Below the pieces are notes generated by a model. The model saw nothing but the letters and a program-made list of their open reading frames with translations. It had not been told where the DNA came from and did no database searches. Of a DNA stretch of 6,259 nucleotides, positions 1 to 5,201 are shown piece by piece (within the stretch, counting starts at the first letter, position 1; each line of letters begins with the position of its first letter). The DNA is taken from NCBI GenBank assembly GCA_017559685.1, contig JAFYQY010000005.1:1-6259 (forward strand), in the 5' to 3' direction. Source of the DNA: Alistipes sp. (GTDB taxonomy: Bacteria > Bacteroidota > Bacteroidia > Bacteroidales > Rikenellaceae). Position numbers and translations under genes: made by a program.

Positions 1-896
1 CTATATCGGCCGATGAATGGTACAGAGTACCATAACATATATTTCATACCGATATCCTGCACTCGCTTGACGTGCGCCGCCATATCCTTGATTCGCACAG
101 GTGCAACCCTCCAGTCACCACAATAGGCGTAGCCACGATTGTTGTCGGCAGTCTGCCAACCGTCATCCACGATTATGGTCTTCATACCGAGCTTCACAGC
201 CTCTCGGCACTCCGCCTCGATAGCCTCGTCGGTAATCTGCTGGTGGAACTGATACCAAGTCGAATAGAGTGGCTCGAATGCCGCATCTGGAATGTGGCAA
301 ATCTTGAAATTGTTCTGCAACTCAATCCATTGCGAAGCTTCACGTATCGCCTCTGCCCAGAATATGTCTCGATTATCCAATAAAATAGTGGTCTTGTAGT
401 GGGTAATAGGCGCCTCCTGCTCGACAAAGAAGTTGAATATGCCAACCAACAACGCACCCTCCTCACGCAATCCGACTCTCACATCCACACGACGATTTGC
501 CTCGCTTGTGGCAAGGGTGAGTCGGTTTTTATTGTTGTTGTTGATGTAGGAGTAGAGAGGCATTGTTTGCGCCAATGCCGAAGTCTGCACCTTGCTCCAA
601 TCGGGTTGCAAAATCATTCGACCGCTACGGTTGCTACTCCAAACGTGGTGTGCATCCAACTGCGGAGTGCTAAATGCTACCTTGAACTTCGGAGGAGTAG
701 TCGGCTGCGGAGCGTTGAGCTCGATGGTTATGTACTCCAAGCCATCTTTGCTTTCGACCTTAGCGTCAAGTGCCCAGGTGCTCTCTTTGCTCGAGATAGT
801 AATCTCGCCAACCGTCTTGCTCTGCAACTTCGCTTCGAATGCCATAGTCGGCAACGAAACCAACACCGCCACAACGGCCAATATCGTCTTTTTCAT
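1..896 (-). CDS. Secreted GH36 alpha-galactosidase-like glycosidase, 3' part outside window
   Basis: The first 298 codons are open, and the gene runs off the left edge. Residues 1-19 form a Sec signal peptide (MKK, a hydrophobic stretch, then a TMA cleavage site), which also fixes the start. Residues 20 to about 180 look like the beta-sandwich N-terminal domain seen in GH36 proteins. From about 200 the catalytic barrel begins: YSTWYQFHQ (211-219), IIVDDGWQT (241-249) with the substrate-binding Asp pair D244/D245, GDW (260-262), and MKYMLWYSVPFIG (284-296). This order matches the melibiase family, whose members remove alpha-linked galactose from oligosaccharides or polysaccharides. The catalytic nucleophile and acid/base lie in the missing part, so activity cannot be checked. 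Only 10 bases separate the gene from the upstream U32 gene, so co-transcription is likely. The family call is strong; substrate and linkage are inferred, and GH36 also holds other alpha-glycosidases. Confidence 0.85.
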   Translation of the reverse strand, partial: MKKTILAVVAVLVSLPTMAFEAKLQSKTVGEITISSKESTWALDAKVESKDGLEYITIELNAPQPTTPPKFKVAFSTPQLDAHHVWSSNRSGRMILQPDWSKVQTSALAQTMPLYSYINNNNKNRLTLATSEANRRVDVRVGLREEGALLVGIFNFFVEQEAPITHYKTTILLDNRDIFWAEAIREASQWIELQNNFKICHIPDAAFEPLYSTWYQFHQQITDEAIEAECREAVKLGMKTIIVDDGWQTADNNRGYAYCGDWRVAPVRIKDMAAHVKRVQDIGMKYMLWYSVPFIGRY

Positions 897-906
897 AGTG
901 GTATAT

Positions 907-2148
907 TTATCGTAAAACCTCTTTGTAAAGTTTGTCGCCACGGCGTACAACCTCGACAGTCTTGATAGAGCAGACATCGCCCTTCTTCACACCCTCAACA
1001 ACCTTCTCGTCGAGAACGATGCCGTGCGCCTTCTGCTCCACAACGCCCGTAGTCTCGCCCATAATGAGAATATCGTCGCCCTCCGACAGAGTCGAAGACT
1101 CTACGGTAATCTCTGCAACACCGATATTTTTGAAGTAGTTGGTAATCTTACCCACATACTCCTTGCGGTGGGTTGCCGACGATCCGTAGGCATTAGTGTG
1201 CTCCACGACGAGTTTATTGGCGTAATAACCACCCCAGAAGCCACGGTTGAAAACACGCAAAAGACTCTCCTTCAACGCTTCGGCATTCTCTCGTGTATAT
1301 TCGCCCGCCTCGATAAGGCGCAACGCCTTGTCGTAGGCCTCCACAACTCGCTTCACATACTCGCCACCTCGTGCACGACCTTCAATCTTCAACACTCGTA
1401 CACCTGCATTGATGAATTGGTCGAGGAAGTCGATGGTACACAAGTCTTTAGGCGAGAGAATATAGCGACCGTCGATATCGAGCATCTCTCCTGTATCCTT
1501 ATCCTGAATTGTATATTTTCTGCGACAAATCTGACGACACGCACCACGATTTGCCGAGCAGTTGGTCTCGTGCTGACTCAAGTAGCACTTGCCCGAGATA
1601 GACATACACAACGCACCGTGTGCGAACATCTCGATCTCGACCAACTCACCCTTCGGGCCACGGATATCCTGCTCGACGATGCAACGATGTACCTCGGCAA
1701 TCTGCTCGAGCGACACCTCACGTGCCAAAACCACAACATCTGCCCACTGCGAGAAGAACTTCACCGCCTCCGAGTTCGAGATGTTGCACTGCGTCGAGAT
1801 ATGCACCTCGACACCCACGTGATAGGCATAGGTGATAACCGCCAAATCCGAGGCGATAATAGCATCGACACCCACCTCCTTGGCCTTGTTCACAACCTGC
1901 TGCATAACCGCCAACTCATCATCATAGATGATGGTGTTGACAGTAAGGTAGGTTTTAACACCAGCATTGTGGGCAATTTCGACGATTTTCTCCATATCGG
2001 CCTCCGAGAAATTCGCCGCCGAAGCCGAGCGCATATTCAATCGTCCAATGCCAAAATAGACCGAGTTCGCACCCGCATTTATCGCAGCGTGAAGCGACTC
2101 GTAGCACCCCACGGGCGCCATAATTTCAATATCTTGTCTTTTAATCAT
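907..2148 (-). CDS. U32-family protein, probable TrhP-type tRNA hydroxylation enzyme
   Basis: This 413-residue protein carries the U32 signature at 173-191 (E-x-F-x2-G-A-L-C-x6-C-x-L-S), followed by a cysteine cluster: C181, C188, C197, C204 and C208. The opening IEIMAPVGCYESLHAAINAGANSVYFG region (7-33) is the usual start of the TIM-barrel-like domain, and HISTQCNISN (116-125) is another family block. Residues from about 330 match the small C-terminal beta-barrel domain (YVGKI, then EGDDILIMGETTG). The family was first named for collagenase-like proteases. Characterised bacterial members include TrhP, which makes 5-hydroxyuridine at tRNA position 34, and RlhA, which hydroxylates C2501 of 23S rRNA. 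The length fits TrhP-like proteins better than the longer RlhA, so I infer a cytoplasmic RNA-modification role using prephenate-derived chemistry. It lies 76 bases after the polyprenyl synthase and 10 bases before the GH36 gene. A protease role is not excluded. Confidence 0.88.
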   Translation of the reverse strand: MIKRQDIEIMAPVGCYESLHAAINAGANSVYFGIGRLNMRSASAANFSEADMEKIVEIAHNAGVKTYLTVNTIIYDDELAVMQQVVNKAKEVGVDAIIASDLAVITYAYHVGVEVHISTQCNISNSEAVKFFSQWADVVVLAREVSLEQIAEVHRCIVEQDIRGPKGELVEIEMFAHGALCMSISGKCYLSQHETNCSANRGACRQICRRKYTIQDKDTGEMLDIDGRYILSPKDLCTIDFLDQFINAGVRVLKIEGRARGGEYVKRVVEAYDKALRLIEAGEYTRENAEALKESLLRVFNRGFWGGYYANKLVVEHTNAYGSSATHRKEYVGKITNYFKNIGVAEITVESSTLSEGDDILIMGETTGVVEQKAHGIVLDEKVVEGVKKGDVCSIKTVEVVRRGDKLYKEVLR

Positions 2149-2189
2149 AGTCTTTCTTTTGCTGTTAAGGGCGTTAGAGAAATTAAAAA

Positions 2190-2217
2190 CTACCCTCTAC
2201 TCTCTCCTAACTACTCA
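2190..2217. repeat. Four imperfect 7-base repeats between synthase and U32 gene
   Basis: Four consecutive heptads, CTACCCT, CTACTCT, CTCCTAA and CTACTCA, make a pyrimidine-rich stretch on the plus strand. It is purine-rich in the leftward transcript. It sits in the 76-base gap between the polyprenyl synthase stop and the U32 start. The transcript-strand AGGAGAG at 2202-2208 is more than 50 bases from the U32 start, too far to be its ribosome site. I know no function for it; it may be a degenerate simple repeat. Confidence 0.4.
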
Positions 2218-2224
2218 CTTTAAT

Positions 2225-3202
2225 TTAGCTCTTTCTGCCTACGAGATTTTCGGCATACTTGCGCAACTCGACAGTGCGCTCTTGCGGCGCCTCGAGAGTA
2301 TCCAAAATCGAGAGTGCTCGCTGGAACTTCTGCGCAATTTGCTGCTCAACACGCTCGGGAACACCCAACTCCTCGTACAACGCCTTGATTGTCGCAATCT
2401 TCTCGGCGTCGCTCAAATCCTCACGCAAGTGGGTGGTACGCAACACATTACGTTGCTCCTCATTTGCACGTGAGAAGGCCTCAATCATAAGAATTGTCTT
2501 CTTGCCCTCGAGAATGTCGCCACCAATCTTCTTACCCAAACGCTCGTCGCCGAAGCTGTCGAGTAAATCATCTTGCAACTGGAAGGCGAGTCCCACCTCC
2601 AAACCAAAATTGTAGAGTTTTTGGCAGTCGTGAGCCGATGCCCCTGCGAGTGTTGCTCCGATGTGAGCCGAGCCCGCAAGCAGAGCCGCAGTCTTGAGCT
2701 CGATCATTCTCATATAATCAACCACCGACACCTTCGATTGAGTCTCGAAATCCATATCGAACTGCTGTCCCTCACACACCTCAGCAGCCATCTTATTAAA
2801 CGTCTCGAATATTCTTGAAAGTTTGTCTGTTTGAGTGCGTTGCAGGTGGTTATACGCCAAAATCAACATCGCATCGCCCGACAAAATCGCCACATTTTCG
2901 CCCCACTTTGCAGGCACCGACGGACGACCACGACGCACCGATGCGTTGTCCATAATATCGTCGTGAAGGAGTGTGAAATTGTGGAAAATCTCCACCGCCA
3001 TTGCAGGCATCAAACCCCTCTCGATATCCTCCGCATAGAGGTTATAAGCCAACATCAGAAGAGTAGGGCGGATGCGCTTGCCACCAACCTCCAAACCATA
3101 CTTGATAGGAGCGTAGAGAAGTTGAGGCTCTTCGGGAGTCGGCATCTGTGCAATGTGTCGCTCAAAGAGCGAAAGTAGTTCGCTATTGGAGTATAATTTC
3201 AT
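2225..3202 (-). CDS. Short-chain polyprenyl (farnesyl/geranylgeranyl) diphosphate synthase
   Basis: This is a complete trans-prenyltransferase of 325 residues, the usual family length. It condenses isopentenyl diphosphate onto an allylic diphosphate in the cytoplasm, feeding undecaprenyl carrier and menaquinone side-chain synthesis. Visible motifs in order are GGKRIRP (40-46), the first aspartate-rich motif DDIMD (81-85) followed by RRGRPS (90-95), KT (170-171), FQLQDDLLD (207-215, the second aspartate-rich motif), and KKIGGDILEGKKT (224-236). All metal-binding aspartates are present. F76 sits five residues before the first Asp, with no two-residue insertion in that motif. This pattern resembles archaeal-type geranylgeranyl synthases, so the product may be C20 rather than C15; that is inference. 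It is the first gene of the leftward group and lies just downstream of a TACCTTTG -7 box. No Shine-Dalgarno site is visible, as is normal in Bacteroidota. Confidence 0.93.
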   Translation of the reverse strand: MKLYSNSELLSLFERHIAQMPTPEEPQLLYAPIKYGLEVGGKRIRPTLLMLAYNLYAEDIERGLMPAMAVEIFHNFTLLHDDIMDNASVRRGRPSVPAKWGENVAILSGDAMLILAYNHLQRTQTDKLSRIFETFNKMAAEVCEGQQFDMDFETQSKVSVVDYMRMIELKTAALLAGSAHIGATLAGASAHDCQKLYNFGLEVGLAFQLQDDLLDSFGDERLGKKIGGDILEGKKTILMIEAFSRANEEQRNVLRTTHLREDLSDAEKIATIKALYEELGVPERVEQQIAQKFQRALSILDTLEAPQERTVELRKYAENLVGRKS

Positions 3203-3246
3203 CGTAAAAATGTGTTAAATCTGCCAATTTTTTAAAATCAACTCCT

Positions 3247-3277
3247 CAAAGGTACGAAAAAATTTGTAATCTTGGAA
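3247..3277 (-). promoter_or_regulatory. Probable Bacteroidota promoter for the leftward gene group
   Basis: The minus strand reads TACCTTTG (plus-strand 3247-3254), an exact match to the TAnnTTTG -7 box. The -33 position 19 bases upstream (3274-3277) reads TTCC, only a weak match to TTTG, so the promoter may be weaker or need an activator. Transcription would start near 3240, giving a leader of about 38 bases before the synthase start at 3202. Confidence 0.6.
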
Positions 3278-3293
3278 TTTATCCTTAACTTTG
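3263..3293 (+). promoter_or_regulatory. Near-consensus Bacteroidota promoter for the sugar kinase
   Basis: TTTG at 3263-3266 is followed after 19 bases by TAACTTTG at 3286-3293. Both elements and the spacing match the Bacteroides housekeeping-sigma consensus. Transcription should start near 3300, leaving an AT-rich leader of about 60 bases ending in an A-rich stretch before the kinase ATG, without a Shine-Dalgarno site. It overlaps the facing leftward promoter. Confidence 0.75.
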
Positions 3294-3302
3294 AAAGGTT
3301 AA
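3285..3302. promoter_or_regulatory. Imperfect palindrome over kinase -7 box, candidate operator
   Basis: TTAAC (3285-3289) and GTTAA (3298-3302) are inverted copies separated by 8 bases, and TTT/AAA inside are also symmetric. In total 14 of 18 positions agree with the reverse complement. It covers the -7 box and the expected transcription start, where a bound dimer would block initiation. The half-site GTTAA continues as GTTAAATC, which recurs at 3214-3221. No regulator is encoded in the window. AT-rich DNA gives such palindromes by chance fairly often. Confidence 0.35.
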
Positions 3303-3360
3303 ATCGAAGATAATTTTTAAATAGCATAGAATAACTACAAAATTTTAACAACAACCTACT

Positions 3361-4368
3361 ATGAAAAAATTAGTTTTTGGTATCGACATCGGTGGTACAA
3401 ACACCGCATTTGGTCTCGTAGATGAGAAGGGCGAAATCTTCGGCGAATCGGCTATCTCGACACGTTCGTATATGGCATACGACGACTACCCTCGCTACAT
3501 CGAGGATTTGGCTACCGCAATGAAGACCTTGCTCAACAGCATCAACTTCAACTACGACTTGGTAGGTATCGGTATCGGTGCACCAAACGGCAACTACTAC
3601 AAGGGTACGGTTGAGATTCCGTCGAACTTGTGGAAGTACTCGAAGGAGCAGCTCGCAGCAGGTTTGAAGGACGAGGATCGTATCTTCAACTTGGCTGAGG
3701 ATTTGGGCAAGCACTTCATCAACGTTCCTGTATATGTTACCAACGACGCTAACGCTGCAACTATCGGTGAGATGGTTTACGGTGGCGCTAAGGGTATGAA
3801 GGATTTCATAATGATCACCCTCGGTACTGGTGTTGGTTCGGGCTTCGTTGCAAATGGCGAGATGATCTACGGTCACGATGGTTTTGCAGGTGAGTTCGGT
3901 CACGTTATCGTTGAGCGTGGTGGTCGTGACTGCGGTTGCGGTCGTAAGGGCTGTCTCGAGACTTACACCTCGGCAGGAGGTATCAAGCGTACCGCTTTCG
4001 AGTTGATGGCTACAATGAACGATCCTTCGCCACTTCGTGAGTACTCATTCGACCAGCTCGAGGCTGCTATGTTGTCGCAGTTTGCTGCTCAGGGCGACCC
4101 TATCGCTAAGGAGTGCTTCCGCTTGACAGGTCAGAAGCTCGGCTACGCTTTGGCTGACGCCGTTACCATCACTTCGCCTGAGGCTATCTTCATCTTCGGA
4201 GGTTTGGCTAAGGCTGGCGATTTGATTTTCGACCCAATTAAGTGGTATATGGAGGAGAATATGCTCATCGCATTCAAGAACAAGGTGAAGGTTCTCCCAA
4301 GCGAGTTGCAGAATAAGAACGCTGCTGTGCTCGGTGCTTCGGCATTGGTATGGCAGGCTACAAAATAA
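3361..4368 (+). CDS. ROK-family sugar kinase, probable glucokinase
   Basis: This complete 335-residue cytoplasmic kinase transfers phosphate from ATP to a hexose, most likely glucose at C6. The phosphate-1 loop is DIGGTN (9-14). The catalytic base is D129 in NDAN (128-131), and the phosphate-2 loop is GTGVGSG (155-161). GEFGH (177-181) supplies E178 and H181, and E200 completes the sugar contacts. The ROK zinc site is H181 plus C191, C193 and C198 in CGCGRKGCLE (191-200). FGGLAKAGD (279-287) is the adenosine motif. There is no N-terminal helix-turn-helix, so it is an enzyme and not a ROK repressor. The ATG gives the usual start two residues before the first beta strand. A strong promoter precedes it, and a hairpin separates it from the SGNH gene 65 bases on. 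Arginines are almost all CGT/CGC, consistent with high expression. Other sugars such as mannose or N-acetylglucosamine cannot be excluded. Confidence 0.9.
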   Translation: MKKLVFGIDIGGTNTAFGLVDEKGEIFGESAISTRSYMAYDDYPRYIEDLATAMKTLLNSINFNYDLVGIGIGAPNGNYYKGTVEIPSNLWKYSKEQLAAGLKDEDRIFNLAEDLGKHFINVPVYVTNDANAATIGEMVYGGAKGMKDFIMITLGTGVGSGFVANGEMIYGHDGFAGEFGHVIVERGGRDCGCGRKGCLETYTSAGGIKRTAFELMATMNDPSPLREYSFDQLEAAMLSQFAAQGDPIAKECFRLTGQKLGYALADAVTITSPEAIFIFGGLAKAGDLIFDPIKWYMEENMLIAFKNKVKVLPSELQNKNAAVLGASALVWQATK

Positions 4369-4386
4369 GCTGATTATTACAAAGTA

Positions 4387-4414
4387 AAGGGGCTGTTATG
4401 GTTTGACAGCCCCC
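4387..4414 (+). terminator. GC-rich hairpin after the kinase, attenuator or stability element
   Basis: GGGGCTGT (4389-4396) pairs perfectly with ACAGCCCC (4406-4413). A U-G and an A-U pair extend the stem to 10 pairs around a 5-base loop (4399-4403). The rightward transcript has CTCACTCAAC after the stem and no U-run, so it is a poor intrinsic terminator in that direction. On the opposite strand the stem is followed by TTTACTTTG, but no leftward gene ends here. Partial termination or protection of the kinase mRNA 3' end are the likely roles. No -33/-7 promoter is visible between it and the next gene. Confidence 0.55.
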
Positions 4415-4433
4415 TCACTCAACACATTACATT

Positions 4434-5192
4434 ATGAAGAGATTTTTTGTGCTCTGCCTTATGGCAGTATTTGCTTTTTGTGCGTGCGAGTGCGCATACG
4501 CACAGGCGAAGAAAGACCCAACCAAGCAAGATTGGGCGAAGTTCTATCGTTACGAGAAGTTTAACGCCGAAGTTCTCGCTTCGGGCGTTCGTCCCGATGT
4601 TGTCTTTATGGGCAACTCAATCACCCAGAATTGGGCAAAGTATCACCCCGATTTCTTCAAGGAGAATAACTTTGTAGGTCGTGGTATCGGCGGTCAGACC
4701 ACCTCGCATATGTTGGTGCGTTTCCGCCGTGACGTTATCGAGTTGAACCCTCGTGCTGTGGTTATTATGGCGGGCATCAACGATATCGCCCTCAACAACG
4801 GCAAGATTACCCACGAGAATATCCTCAACAACATCAAGTCGATGTGCGAGTTGGCAAAGTTGCACAAGATTAAGGTTATCCTCTGCTCGGTAACTCCTGC
4901 CGAGAAGTTCCGCTGGCGTCCGAATGTGGACTTTGTTCCTGGCGACGAGATTATCCGCCTCAACGTGATGATCAAGGAGTACTGTAAGGCGAACAAGATT
5001 CCGTATGTAGACTACCACTCACAGCTCGTAGATGCACAGAAGGGCTTGATGGCGAAGTATCAGAAAGATTCGGCTCACCCGAATGCTCTCTGCTACACCG
5101 AGGTTTTGGAACCAACCGTTTTGCCGGTTATCAACAAGGAGCTCAAGACCAAGCACAACTACATCGCAACAGGCGACGCAACCAAGAAGTAA
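4434..5192 (+). CDS. Secreted SGNH/GDSL-family esterase or acylhydrolase
   Basis: This is a complete 252-residue protein. Residues 1-23 form a Sec signal peptide with probable cleavage after AYA, so mature enzyme starts near Q24 and acts in the periplasm or outside. All four SGNH blocks are present: GNSIT (60-64) with nucleophile S62, GRGIGG (82-87) with the oxyanion glycine, AGIND (113-117) with N116, and D212-S-A-H215 as the catalytic Asp-His. The family hydrolyses ester bonds; relatives in gut Bacteroidota often remove acetyl or other acyl groups from glycans. The position, 9 bases before a secreted GH3 glycosidase and after a sugar kinase, supports de-esterification of a beta-glucoside substrate, but the substrate is inferred. 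The signal peptide has four cysteines (C8, C16, C18, C20), yet none sits in a good lipobox. A lipase or thioesterase role is a less likely alternative. Confidence 0.88.
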   Translation: MKRFFVLCLMAVFAFCACECAYAQAKKDPTKQDWAKFYRYEKFNAEVLASGVRPDVVFMGNSITQNWAKYHPDFFKENNFVGRGIGGQTTSHMLVRFRRDVIELNPRAVVIMAGINDIALNNGKITHENILNNIKSMCELAKLHKIKVILCSVTPAEKFRWRPNVDFVPGDEIIRLNVMIKEYCKANKIPYVDYHSQLVDAQKGLMAKYQKDSAHPNALCYTEVLEPTVLPVINKELKTKHNYIATGDATKK

Positions 5193-5201
5193 AAGACAAA
5201 A

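Noticed and set aside
399..965. A 188-codon plus-strand frame opposite the GH36 gene
   Set aside because: It crosses the GH36 start and the end of the U32 gene in antisense and lacks any family motif; the minus-strand reading has a signal peptide and GH36 blocks.
2202..2208. AGGAGAG on the minus strand as a Shine-Dalgarno site for the U32 gene
   Set aside because: It is more than 50 bases from the start codon, and none of the other genes in the window uses such a site.
1024..2223. A long open frame of 399 codons on the plus strand opposite the U32 gene
   Set aside because: It is antisense to a gene with clear family motifs, shows no recognisable domain, and its composition fits a mirror of biased GAG/CTC codon use on the coding strand.
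3203..3360. A riboswitch, small RNA or tRNA in the divergent intergenic region
   Set aside because: The space is taken by two promoters and short AT-rich leaders; I see no conserved stem set or tRNA-like fold.
4369..4433. A possible -7 box, TATGGTTTG at 4397-4405, for the SGNH gene
   Set aside because: It has one base too many between TA and TTTG, no TTTG about 20 bases upstream, and lies inside the hairpin stem and loop.
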